64,000 bases of DNA from Dyadobacter diqingensis (GTDB lineage Bacteria > Bacteroidota > Bacteroidia > Cytophagales > Spirosomataceae), in the NCBI RefSeq assembly GCF_024220585.1, contig NZ_JAMXKF010000002.1:319392-383391 (forward strand), given 5' to 3'. Below the pieces are notes generated by a model. That model was not told the origin of the DNA, ran no database searches, and saw only the letters and a program-made list of their open reading frames with translations. The position numbers were made by a program, and so were the translations under genes. Shown here in pieces: positions 35,449 to 43,625 of the stretch. The number at the start of each line of letters is the position of its first letter. Position 1 is the stretch's first letter.

Positions 35449-38400
35449 ATGGCAGAAGATAAAATGATGCGCCTAAGCCAAGTGGCAAGGATCCTGAACG
35501 TAGGAATTACTACGATCGTGGATCACCTGTCTGCCAAAGGGTACAAGGTGGAAAGTAACCCCAATACCAAAATTAATTCGGATCAAATTGATTTTCTTGC
35601 GAAAGACTTCAAATCTGAGGATCTTAAAGCTTCATGGTCTCCGAGAAATACTTCTTCGGAACCGGCAGTCGAAGTGAAGGAAGAAAAACTGAAAAGTGAC
35701 GTTGACGGAATTTTGTATTTCCGTAATTCGCCCTCTAAACCTATTGAAGAAAAACCTCAGGCAGAAGAAAAAGCAGAATCAAATACACCTGCTTTGGAAA
35801 ACAGACTTCCGGGGATCAAAGTGGTTGGAAAAATCGATCTTGACGCAAAGAGACCGGTTACAGCGCCAAAACCAGAGCCTGTTCAGGAAGTAGTGAAGGA
35901 GGTTAAACCTGAAATACCACAGCCTGTTGTAACACCTGAGCCAAAAGCTGAGGTGAAGGAAGTGGAGCCTGTGAAAGTACAGGAAGTGAAGCAAGAACCA
36001 CAGCCGGTGGTAACACCGCCTGTTGAAAATACAATTATCGAACAACCAAAGAAAGAGCTAGTTGCTGAAAAAGAGGTAGTAGTTGAAAAACCGGAACCAG
36101 TGGCCCCGGTACAACCCGTTGCCGAAGTGAAGCCACCTACTCTAAAAGAAGAGTCAAAACCGGTGGAAACTCCCGTAAAAGAAACTACCCCTCCTGTTGC
36201 TGAAAACAAGCCAGTTGCTGAAAGCAGCTCTGCAACACCAGAATCTAATGAATCTGAATTGATTGAAGCACGCGGTGAGCAGCTTCGCGGTCTTCGGGTT
36301 GTTGGTAAAATTGAACTGCCTTCTGACCGGATCAAAAAGAAAGACCCGGTAGCATCAAGCGATTCGGCATCAGATAAAAAACGTCGTCGCAAGAGAAAGC
36401 GTATCCGTGACGGTGTTGAAGTAAGACCAGCCACTCCAGGCGCTCCTGCAACCACACCAGCAACAGGAACAACAACGACACCCGGAGCTCCAGCTAACAG
36501 AGACAGGGATAACAACAGATCAAGAACGCCAAACGGAGCTCCTAATCAAAACGCTCCAAGAACGGCTAATACAACCAATACAAATACCGGTAATACAAGA
36601 CCAGCAGCCGGAACCACAGGTACTACGCCTGCTGCCGGAACAACCGGAAATACCAATACAGGTGGAGGAGCGGCTGCTAACAAAGGCCGTAACAACAACC
36701 GCAGAGGAGGAAAAAGAGAAGAAGTTTCTGACAAAGAAGTTTCTGATAACATCAAGGCCACAATGGCTCGTATGGGTGGAGGTAATACCCGTACCGCAGC
36801 ACGTGGAAAAGGACTTCGCCGTCGTGACCGTGCAGATCAGAACGATCCAAACGCAGACGGAATTGAAGAAACAAAAGTACTTCGCGTAACGGAATTCGTT
36901 TCAGCGAATGACCTGGCTTCTTTGATGGAAGTTACTGTTCAGGAGGTAATTTCGGTTTGTATGAGCATGGGTATGTTCGTTTCGATCAACCAGCGTCTCG
37001 ATGCCGAAGCCATCACCTTTATCGCCGATGAATTCGGATTTGAAGTTGCCTTTATCTCAGCAGAAGAGGAAGTTCAAAACGACGTTGTTGAAGAAGTTGA
37101 TACAGAAGAAAGCCTTGTAGAAAGAGCTCCGATCGTAACGATCATGGGTCACGTCGATCACGGTAAAACTTCTCTTCTTGACTATATCCGTTCGGAAAAT
37201 GTTGCCAGCGGTGAAGCGGGAGGTATCACACAGCACATTGGTGCATACAGTGTTAAAACAAAAACCGGCAAACAGGTTACATTCCTTGATACACCGGGTC
37301 ACGAAGCCTTTACAGCGATGCGTGCCCGTGGAGCGAAAGTTACCGACGTTGTAATTATTGTAATTGCTGCGGACGATAGTATCATGCCACAAACACGTGA
37401 GGCGATTAATCACTCACAAGTTGCAGGTGTACCTATTGTATTTGCATTTAGTAAGGTAGATAAAGCGGGTGCTAACACGGAAAAAATACGTGAGGAACTT
37501 GCTAACATGAATATATTGGTAGAAGAATGGGGTGGTAAGTACCAAACTCAGGAAATATCTTCAAAATCTGGTTTAGGTATTGATCTTCTTTTGGAAAAAG
37601 TGCTTCTGGAAGCAGAATTACTTGAACTGAAAGCAAACCCTAACCGTCGTGCGATCGGTAGTGTTGTTGAAGCATCTTTGGATAAAGGACGTGGATACGT
37701 TACAACGATCCTTGTTGAGACAGGAACTCTGAAAGTGGGTGATGTGGTTTTAGCAGGTGCGCATTTCGGTAAAGTAAAAGCGATGACCGATTATTTGGGT
37801 CGTAAACTTAAAACTGCCGGGCCATCTATGCCGGTTCAGCTGCTTGGTTTGAACGGAGCGCCGCAGGCAGGTGATCGTTTCAATGTATTTGAAAACGAAC
37901 GTGATGCACGTGACATCGCTGTGAAACGCGAGCAGATCCAACGTGAACAAACCATCCGTACCCGTAAGCACATTACACTGGAAGAAATCGGACGCCGTAA
38001 GGCAATTGGTAGCTTCCGTGAGCTTAACCTGATTATCAAAGGTGACGTGGATGGATCGGTAGAGGCACTTTCGGATTCGTTATTGCAGCTTTCAACCAAT
38101 GAGGTTCAGGTTAATATCATCCATAAAGCGGTTGGTCAGATCTCTGAATCGGATGTTAACCTTGCGATTGCTGCTGATGCGATCATCGTTGGGTTCCAGG
38201 TTCGTCCTTCTGCTAATGCGAAGAAAATGGCGGAACAGGATCAGATCGAAATTCGTCACTACTCTGTAATTTATAGTGCAATCGACGAGATTAAGGATGC
38301 GATGACAGGTATGCTTGCACCAACGATCGAAGAGATTATCACTGGTAATATCGAGATTCGTGAAGTCTTCAAAATCAGCCGTATCGGTACGATTGCTGGG

Positions 38401-38628
38401 TGTTATGTTACGGATGGTTTCGTGAAACGAAGCAACAAGATTCGTATCGTTCGTGACGGTATTGTACTTCTAACGGGTGAAATCGACTCGCTGAAACGTT
38501 ACAAAGATGATGTTCAGGAAGTTAGAAATGGTTATGAATGTGGTTTGAGTATTAAAAACTACAATGACATAGAAGTTGGTGACATTATAGAAAGTTTCGA
38601 ATTACGTGAAGTAAAGAGATCTCTGTAA
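35449..38628 (+). CDS. infB: translation initiation factor IF-2
   Basis: 1059 aa. The N-terminal IF2_N module (~5-55) is followed by a long low-complexity region (~60-480) rich in Pro, Glu, Lys and Val, then Thr/Gly/Asn/Ala repeats and Arg-rich patches. The GTPase domain begins near residue 560: [11 protein letters not shown] (G1), DTPGHEAF (G3). The G4 motif reads SKVD in place of the usual NKxD. Domains II to IV follow. It brings fMet-tRNA to the 30S subunit. Final gene of the operon; terminator at 38651-38688. Confidence 0.97.
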   Translation: MAEDKMMRLSQVARILNVGITTIVDHLSAKGYKVESNPNTKINSDQIDFLAKDFKSEDLKASWSPRNTSSEPAVEVKEEKLKSDVDGILYFRNSPSKPIEEKPQAEEKAESNTPALENRLPGIKVVGKIDLDAKRPVTAPKPEPVQEVVKEVKPEIPQPVVTPEPKAEVKEVEPVKVQEVKQEPQPVVTPPVENTIIEQPKKELVAEKEVVVEKPEPVAPVQPVAEVKPPTLKEESKPVETPVKETTPPVAENKPVAESSSATPESNESELIEARGEQLRGLRVVGKIELPSDRIKKKDPVASSDSASDKKRRRKRKRIRDGVEVRPATPGAPATTPATGTTTTPGAPANRDRDNNRSRTPNGAPNQNAPRTANTTNTNTGNTRPAAGTTGTTPAAGTTGNTNTGGGAAANKGRNNNRRGGKREEVSDKEVSDNIKATMARMGGGNTRTAARGKGLRRRDRADQNDPNADGIEETKVLRVTEFVSANDLASLMEVTVQEVISVCMSMGMFVSINQRLDAEAITFIADEFGFEVAFISAEEEVQNDVVEEVDTEESLVERAPIVTIMGHVDHGKTSLLDYIRSENVASGEAGGITQHIGAYSVKTKTGKQVTFLDTPGHEAFTAMRARGAKVTDVVIIVIAADDSIMPQTREAINHSQVAGVPIVFAFSKVDKAGANTEKIREELANMNILVEEWGGKYQTQEISSKSGLGIDLLLEKVLLEAELLELKANPNRRAIGSVVEASLDKGRGYVTTILVETGTLKVGDVVLAGAHFGKVKAMTDYLGRKLKTAGPSMPVQLLGLNGAPQAGDRFNVFENERDARDIAVKREQIQREQTIRTRKHITLEEIGRRKAIGSFRELNLIIKGDVDGSVEALSDSLLQLSTNEVQVNIIHKAVGQISESDVNLAIAADAIIVGFQVRPSANAKKMAEQDQIEIRHYSVIYSAIDEIKDAMTGMLAPTIEEIITGNIEIREVFKISRIGTIAGCYVTDGFVKRSNKIRIVRDGIVLLTGEIDSLKRYKDDVQEVRNGYECGLSIKNYNDIEVGDIIESFELREVKRSL

Positions 38629-38650
38629 GGTTAAACCACAATAGAATAAT

Positions 38651-38688
38651 AACAAAGCCGGTTTTGAGCAATCAAGACCGGCTTTGTT
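38651..38688 (+). terminator. Intrinsic terminator of the rimP-nusA-infB operon
   Basis: A perfect 12-bp stem (38651-38662 / 38677-38688) continues inward through a wobble pair to TTGA/TCAA closed by a GCAA tetraloop. The arms carry AACAAAG/CTTTGTT. Confidence 0.88.
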
Positions 38689-38769
38689 GTATACAAGTTT
38701 ATTTTCTCTTCGCTTTTGTTTAACTGGTAAACATTGGTAAATTAATTTCAATATCAAGTTTTCAGATCA

Positions 38770-39384
38770 ATGGGTATCATCAAGAAAACATCGAACTTAC
38801 ATGCATTTATTATTCGTCATGTGTTAAAACGTATTGAACTGACAGTGGAACAGCAACAATATTTTTGTTCCCTTCTGACAGTAAAACAATTGCTTCCGAA
38901 ACAATATCTGCTCGAACAGGGACAAATCTGTAATCATGAAACTTTTGTCTGCAAGGGTTTCCTCCGCTCATTTACCATTGACGAAAAGGGAAACGACCAC
39001 ACGCTACATTTTGCTTTTGAAGATTGGTGGATCACCGATTCGACGAGTATGCTGCAACAAATTCCTTCGACACGAAATATTATCGCTCAGGAAGCCTCTG
39101 TTGTTCTTCAAATAGACAAAATAAACCTTGACCAACTCTACAAAGATATTCCGGCCTTTGAAAGATTCTGGCGGATATTGGACCAAAACTCCGCCATCGC
39201 CCAAAATCAACGTATCCTGAATTCTATCTCCATGAATGGTGAAGCATTGTACAAAACACTTATCCGGAAATATCCGACACTTGAACAACGTTTGCCTCAA
39301 AAACATATCGCCTCCTATCTTGGAATCTCACCGGTATTCCTCAGTCAGATCCGAAAAAATCTTGCTAAGGGCGAAAATAAATAA
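38770..39384 (+). CDS. Crp/Fnr-family transcriptional regulator
   Basis: 204 aa. The N-terminal cyclic-nucleotide-binding-like beta barrel (~20-120) shows LLPKQYLLEQGQICNHETFVCKGFLRSF. A long helix and a short C-terminal helix-turn-helix follow (LPQKHIASYLGISPVFLSQIRKNLAK, ~178-203). This is the form typical of Bacteroidota Crp-like proteins, which usually lack cAMP-binding residues. It lies 82 bp upstream of the ene-reductase gene and may control it. Confidence 0.9.
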   Translation: MGIIKKTSNLHAFIIRHVLKRIELTVEQQQYFCSLLTVKQLLPKQYLLEQGQICNHETFVCKGFLRSFTIDEKGNDHTLHFAFEDWWITDSTSMLQQIPSTRNIIAQEASVVLQIDKINLDQLYKDIPAFERFWRILDQNSAIAQNQRILNSISMNGEALYKTLIRKYPTLEQRLPQKHIASYLGISPVFLSQIRKNLAKGENK

Positions 39385-39466
39385 TTACAGGCCGAAATAT
39401 TAAACTAGTTATACGCCCACTACCTGCCTCCGCATTTAATTTTGGATTAAGATAAAATCCGAAACA

Positions 39467-40585
39467 ATGTTAAAAAGCAGCATATTCGATCCGATGTTGT
39501 TACGCGGCCACAGGCTCAATAACAGATTAATTGTAGCGCCGATGACCAGAAGAAGTGCTACACCCGAAGGGGTGCCAACCGATGAAATGGCAGCATATTA
39601 CCACGCTTTCGCCAAAGGAGGATTTAGCGTAATTATTACCGAGGGAACCTACACCGACACCTTATTTAGCCAATCCGACCAAAATCAGCCGGGACTTACC
39701 GACGAAAACCAAATGGAGGGATGGAAAAAAGTTGTCGAACAGGTCCATAACGAAGGGAGTTTGATCATTGCGCAACTTATGCACGCCGGAGCCCTTTCTC
39801 AATATCACGAGAGCACCATAGCTCCTTCTTCCATAAAACCCATCGGGAAAAGATCAACCGAACCCGGAGGTCTTACCGGAACATTTCCTATCCCCAAAGA
39901 AATAACCGAAAGCGATTTGCAGCACATAAAAACAGGATATCTGAATGCAGCTAAACTCGCCATAAAAGCAGGATTTGATGGGGTTGAAATTCATGCTGCA
40001 AACGGATACTTGTTCGATCAGTTTCTCACCGGATACACGAATCTGCGAACCGACCGTTATGGAGGCAGCATTTCCAATCGGCTGAGTTTTTTAGCAGAAG
40101 TGTTTAATTGCGTCAAAGGAGCCGTCCCATCAGGTTTTATTGTCGGTATCCGGATGTCAGAAAGCAAGGTCAACGACCTCTCCTATCGCTGGCCTGGCGG
40201 CTCACAAACGGCAATCGAAACATTTAATGTTGTGGCGAAAATCAAGCCTGATTATCTGCACATAGCTGCCGAAGGCGGAAACTGGGCCAGAGAATGTCTG
40301 TATCCTGACGGACTATCCTCAACAGGTCTTGCTAAAAAATTGACGGGCGTTCCGGTCATCGCAAACGGTGGTTTACATGACCTAAATTTAGCCGAGACTT
40401 TAATTGAAAGCAACCAAGCCGATTTTATTTCAATAGGCAAAGCTGCATTGGCTAATCCTGACTGGCCTTTTTTAGTACTTCACGAAAAACCTGTCATACC
40501 TTTTTTTAAAGAATTGATCAAGCCAAGTCTTACGTTAAGTCATACAGCATCAGAGCTCGCAAAATTGAAACAGTATTACGAGTAA
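39467..40585 (+). CDS. Old Yellow Enzyme family ene-reductase (NADH:flavin oxidoreductase)
   Basis: 372 aa, standard length for the FMN-dependent OYE TIM barrel. Visible are LNNRLIVAPMTRRSAT near the N-terminus, QLMHAGALS, the substrate-binding VEIHAANGYLFDQFL (HxxN near residues 174-177), YGGSISNRLSF and the phosphate-binding VIANGG and ADFISIGKAALANPDWP. It reduces activated C=C bonds using NAD(P)H and is often involved in detoxifying electrophiles. Its likely regulator lies just upstream. A hairpin at 40612-40651 follows. Confidence 0.94.
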   Translation: MLKSSIFDPMLLRGHRLNNRLIVAPMTRRSATPEGVPTDEMAAYYHAFAKGGFSVIITEGTYTDTLFSQSDQNQPGLTDENQMEGWKKVVEQVHNEGSLIIAQLMHAGALSQYHESTIAPSSIKPIGKRSTEPGGLTGTFPIPKEITESDLQHIKTGYLNAAKLAIKAGFDGVEIHAANGYLFDQFLTGYTNLRTDRYGGSISNRLSFLAEVFNCVKGAVPSGFIVGIRMSESKVNDLSYRWPGGSQTAIETFNVVAKIKPDYLHIAAEGGNWARECLYPDGLSSTGLAKKLTGVPVIANGGLHDLNLAETLIESNQADFISIGKAALANPDWPFLVLHEKPVIPFFKELIKPSLTLSHTASELAKLKQYYE

Positions 40586-40611
40586 ATCTCTTATCATCAT
40601 GATTAGTCGAC

Positions 40612-40651
40612 AGCCGCAGGGAGTTTCGGGAATCCGAAACTCCCTGCGGCT
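40612..40651. repeat. Perfect 18-bp GC-rich inverted repeat after the ene-reductase gene
   Basis: Arms 40612-40629 and 40634-40651 are perfectly complementary around a GAAT loop, starting 26 bp after the stop codon. No T-run follows (TTGCTAAT), so termination would be inefficient or factor-dependent. It could be a mobile-repeat-like palindrome or an mRNA-stabilising hairpin. Confidence 0.75.
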
Positions 40652-40995
40652 TGCTAATATTCTCCCCGCCCCTATTGCCACCTCTGGCTTTAAACTGTTT
40701 TTTTAATTTATTTGTATTTTTAATTACCTGACAATGAACAGCATCAAGGATAAGTTCGCGAATTAAAATTAGCCACTTGTCCTGTAAACTGTGTTAAATT
40801 GTCCATTCAGCCGTTGATAAAATTGGCTGGCGTTTACCCTCTACTTATGATCCTGATCACCTTGTGATATTCCAATTCGGAATATCACCTGAAATTCTTT
40901 TACTCATTTTGTCAGGTTCTCAACAGTTTCTTGTAAAACTTTGGATAAAAATTTTCAATAATTCAATAATTTCTAATCTTTTTAATTAATCAACA
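40652..40995. other. Intergenic region upstream of the DUF2829 gene
   Basis: 344 bp with no credible ORF, AT-rich, holding a 10-bp palindrome at 40864-40888. A weak -7-like AAACTTTG lies at 40936-40943, with TTTG at 40908-40911, although the 24-bp spacing is long. It probably contains the promoter for the DUF2829 gene. Confidence 0.45.
40864..40888. promoter_or_regulatory. Palindrome GTGATATTCC-N5-GGAATATCAC
   Basis: Perfect 10-bp arms (40864-40873, 40879-40888) with a 5-bp centre, about 108 bp before the DUF2829 start and ~20 bp upstream of its possible -33 element. The form suits a dimeric regulator's operator better than a terminator, as no T-run follows. Confidence 0.5.
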
Positions 40996-41301
40996 ATGAA
41001 AGCAGGATTAAGTTTTGGAAGTGCTCTGGTAGCATTGAAAGCAGGTGCACGTGTTAGTCGTGAAGTTTGGGACGAAAATGGGATGTTTATTTTTATGAGC
41101 CCGGGCAACACCCTTACCAAGGATTTTATCCCAAAGGTAAAATCCTTACCCGAGTCAGTTAAGGCCTTTCTTATCAATCAGGAAAAAAACATCGAATTCC
41201 TTCCATTCATGTGTTTATGGACAGCAACTGGCGAAGTATTAAATGGTTGGCAAGCCTCTCAGTCTGACATGCTCGCTCAGGACTGGTGCATACTTAGCTA
41301 A
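40996..41301 (+). CDS. DUF2829 protein (Tad2-like fold)
   Basis: 101 aa cytoplasmic protein. The family core is clear: LSFGSALVALKAGARVSREVW, GMFIFMSPG, then LPFMCLWTATGEVLNGWQASQSDMLAQDWCIL. DUF2829 is the family of Tad2, a phage protein that sequesters the cyclic ADP-ribose-type signal of Thoeris defence; phage and prophage members are common. Here it stands alone, flanked by metabolic genes, with its own terminator. Whether it binds a nucleotide signal is not known; the family assignment is secure, the function is inferred. Confidence 0.88.
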   Translation: MKAGLSFGSALVALKAGARVSREVWDENGMFIFMSPGNTLTKDFIPKVKSLPESVKAFLINQEKNIEFLPFMCLWTATGEVLNGWQASQSDMLAQDWCILS

Positions 41302-41314
41302 TCGATAGTGATTT

Positions 41315-41350
41315 CCGGACGCCAATATTTCTTAAATCATTGGCGTCCGG
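41315..41350 (+). terminator. Intrinsic terminator after the DUF2829 gene
   Basis: A perfect 12-bp stem (41315-41326 / 41339-41350), with an inner ATTT/AAAT extension and a T-rich tail (TCTTTA), 14 bp after the stop codon. Confidence 0.85.
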
Positions 41351-41405
41351 TCTTTAAAAAATTTACAACGAACAGATCCCATACCCCTTTTAAGATGTTT
41401 GCTGC

Positions 41406-41759
41406 TCAGCATTCCGTTATCATATTTTGAACGGGTTTTTCCTCATTCCGCCTATCCGCCCACTCCCTCAGCGAATTGATTGACGGAATTATTTCAAGTC
41501 CGGCTATGGTCAAAGAATACTCAACTTTAGGTGGCACTTCAAGGAAAACTTTCCGATGAACCAACCCGTCTTCTTCCAATTCCCGCAAAGTTTGCGTAAG
41601 CATTTTTGTCGTTATTCCTTTGATGGTCCGTTTAAGCTCACCATAACGCAATACCTTTTGCTCATGCAGGTACCATAAAATCCGACCTTTATACTTTCCG
41701 CCTATACATTGGAATGCGTAGTTGACGCTGCAAAATGAACTGTCTCCGATATCTTTCAT
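41406..41759 (-). CDS. HxlR-family transcriptional regulator
   Basis: 117 aa from the ATG at 41759 (the frame is open to 41792). The HxlR winged helix is clear: CSVNYAFQCIGGKYKGRILWYLHEQKVLRYGELKRTIKGITTKMLTQTLRELEEDGLVHRKVF. The Cys near residue 10 occupies the position of the redox-sensing Cys of some HxlR proteins, and PKVEYSLT matches the wing. It is divergent from the metallo-hydrolase gene 118 bp away and probably regulates it, perhaps through the repeats at 41804-41834. Confidence 0.92.
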   Translation of the reverse strand: MKDIGDSSFCSVNYAFQCIGGKYKGRILWYLHEQKVLRYGELKRTIKGITTKMLTQTLRELEEDGLVHRKVFLEVPPKVEYSLTIAGLEIIPSINSLREWADRRNEEKPVQNMITEC

Positions 41760-41803
41760 TATTTGAATTTTTAACTCACTGATAATCTGCAATAGACACT
41801 AAA

Positions 41804-41834
41804 AGGTATCTAAGATACTTAAAAGTACATACTT
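41804..41834. promoter_or_regulatory. Candidate HxlR operator region
   Basis: Two adjacent short palindromes, GTATC-taa-GATAC (41806-41818) and AAGTA-ca-TACTT (41823-41834), sit between the divergent HxlR and metallo-hydrolase genes. Repeated TACTT half-sites suit a dimeric winged-helix regulator. Confidence 0.45.
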
Positions 41835-41877
41835 GACCCAAAGATTCTGTTCCGATACATTTGATGAAAAAATTATC

Positions 41878-42861
41878 ATGAACAGACGAAACGCATTAAA
41901 AAATACCGCCGTCCTGGGCCTTTCGGCTCCATTCTTTTTAAAAACTGAGTTATTAAAACAGAAAGGGAACCCGGAGAAAATCCTAAGCAGTTATCACAAA
42001 TTCCGGCTGGGTGATCTCGAACTTATTGTGATATCAGACGGACATATCTTATTTGATAAGATACAACCAAGTTTCGCTCCCGGCATTGCTTCTGACAAGG
42101 TCATCAAAGCACTTGAAGATAATTTTTTGCCATCTAAGGAAGTTGATCTTGCCATCAATATCCTTGTTGTAAAAAGTGCGCAAAAAACTATTCTGATTGA
42201 CTGTGGCTGTGGTTTTAACTTTGGCGACGCTTCCGGATGGTTGCCTAAGAACCTGTCGGCTGCCGGGATCAAGCCCGAAAATATTACGGACATCGTTTTA
42301 ACACACGCCCATCCTGATCACCTCGGCGGTTTACTAAACAAAGACGACACACTCGTTTTCCCGCACGCGAACATCCATCTGTCACAAATTGAAAACAACT
42401 TCTGGATGGGTGCCAGCCCGGATTTTTCTAAAAGTAAAGTAAACGCATCGCTGGCCGAGATGGTTACGAATATCGCCCGTCATACCATCACCACCATTAA
42501 ACCCAAACTGCATTTTTTTAACGACGGCGATACGCTCTTCAACTGTATACGCCTGGTCCTGGCTCCCGGACATACGCCGGGGCATACCATTGTCAATATT
42601 TTCTCTAAAAATGAGGAGCTGGTTCACGTCGCAGACCTTGTTCACTCTTCGGCGCTGGTAGTAGCTCATCCTGACTGGGGTTTTGAGGGTGATACAGATT
42701 TTGATCTCGCTATAAAATCCCGAAAAAAAGTACTTAAAGAACTCGCTGAAAACCGGAAACTGATCTTTTCATATCACCTCCCATGGCCGGGTTTAGGACA
42801 TGTAAGACAAAAAGACGATGGGTTCGACTGGGTTCAAACGACGTTTTCTGTCCCGGATTGA
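41878..42861 (+). CDS. exported metallo-beta-lactamase-fold hydrolase
   Basis: 327 aa from the ATG at 41878; an upstream TTG at 41833 is less likely. The N-terminus MNRRNALKNTAVLGLSAPFF is a Tat-type twin-arginine signal. The MBL motif VLTHAHPDHLGG gives the HxHxDH zinc ligands, with LAPGHTPGH and HVADLVH as later ligands. The family includes lactonases and other hydrolases; the substrate is not evident. It is divergent from an HxlR regulator, a layout often linked to response to electrophilic or quinone-like compounds. Confidence 0.92.
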   Translation: MNRRNALKNTAVLGLSAPFFLKTELLKQKGNPEKILSSYHKFRLGDLELIVISDGHILFDKIQPSFAPGIASDKVIKALEDNFLPSKEVDLAINILVVKSAQKTILIDCGCGFNFGDASGWLPKNLSAAGIKPENITDIVLTHAHPDHLGGLLNKDDTLVFPHANIHLSQIENNFWMGASPDFSKSKVNASLAEMVTNIARHTITTIKPKLHFFNDGDTLFNCIRLVLAPGHTPGHTIVNIFSKNEELVHVADLVHSSALVVAHPDWGFEGDTDFDLAIKSRKKVLKELAENRKLIFSYHLPWPGLGHVRQKDDGFDWVQTTFSVPD

Positions 42862-42881
42862 AGCAATCAACTTCACATTTC

Positions 42882-42911
42882 ATATATTTGGAAACCCTTT
42901 TCCAAATATAT
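42882..42911. promoter_or_regulatory. Palindrome and possible promoter upstream of the NUDIX gene
   Basis: A perfect 13-bp inverted repeat (42882-42894 / 42899-42911) with a 4-nt loop, 12 bp before the NUDIX ATG. The left arm contains TATATTTG (42883-42890), a full TAnnTTTG match, with a TTG 22 bp upstream at 42858-42860. It could be an operator overlapping a promoter, or a terminator for the metallo-hydrolase gene. Confidence 0.55.
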
Positions 42912-42923
42912 TTAAGATTATTC

Positions 42924-43562
42924 ATGACGTCCCAGGAATTGTTATCAGCCGTTCAAAGAATACATGCACTTTCACAGACAGGCCTGGCATATCCGCAAAG
43001 TGATTATGACCGCGAGCGCTACGAAGAAATCCGTAATATAACCCTTCAGATTTTAGCTGAAATGAGTAATGTTTCCATTGAACATATCATTAAGCTCTTA
43101 CCTGTTGAAAGTGGATACGTAACACCCAAGGTAGATATCCGCGCCGTTGTTTTTCGCAGTGGAAATGAAATCCTGATGGCTCAGGAAAAGGCTGACAATG
43201 ATCGCTGGGCAATTCCGGGAGGTTGGGCCGACGTTGGCTATTCTCCTTTTGAAGTGGCCGAAAAAGAGGTCATGGAAGAAACAGGGCTTCATGTAAAGGC
43301 AACAAGATTGCTCGCTGTTTTTGATAAAAACAAACACGGCCATCCTTACGAACCGTGGTATGTTTACAAGTTTTTTATACTCTGCGAGCTTACCGGCGGC
43401 GGAGAGCTGGCCCAACAAACAATCGAAACGTCAGGAGCCGCCTGGATCAGGTTTGAGTCTGCCGCATCACTTCCGCTTTCCACCTATCGCGTCACTCCCG
43501 AACAGCTCGAAACCATTTTCGGGTTTGCGGTAGAACCAGACCTACCCGTATTGTGCGACTAG
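42924..43562 (+). CDS. NUDIX hydrolase
   Basis: 212 aa from the ATG at 42924; the frame is open further upstream inside the previous gene but has no family match there. An N-terminal helical domain (~1-60, SAVQRIHALSQTGLAYPQSDYDRERYEEI) is typical of ADP-ribose-pyrophosphatase-like NUDIX proteins of Bacteroidota and Firmicutes. The NUDIX box near residues 93-115 reads GGWADVGYSPFEVAEKEVMEETG. The catalytic EE pair is present, but the first Glu is Tyr and the Arg is Lys. It hydrolyses a nucleoside diphosphate derivative; the substrate is unknown. Confidence 0.92.
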   Translation: MTSQELLSAVQRIHALSQTGLAYPQSDYDRERYEEIRNITLQILAEMSNVSIEHIIKLLPVESGYVTPKVDIRAVVFRSGNEILMAQEKADNDRWAIPGGWADVGYSPFEVAEKEVMEETGLHVKATRLLAVFDKNKHGHPYEPWYVYKFFILCELTGGGELAQQTIETSGAAWIRFESAASLPLSTYRVTPEQLETIFGFAVEPDLPVLCD

Positions 43563-43625
43563 ACGGCTTTTAAGCCAGTGCTCATAAAGCTTAAAAATCA
43601 ACGTTATTCATAAATTGCATCGTTC

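Noticed and set aside
35883..36515. Long minus-strand ORF opposite IF-2
   Set aside because: It arises from the repetitive Pro/Glu/Thr-rich coding of IF-2, and infB is certain.
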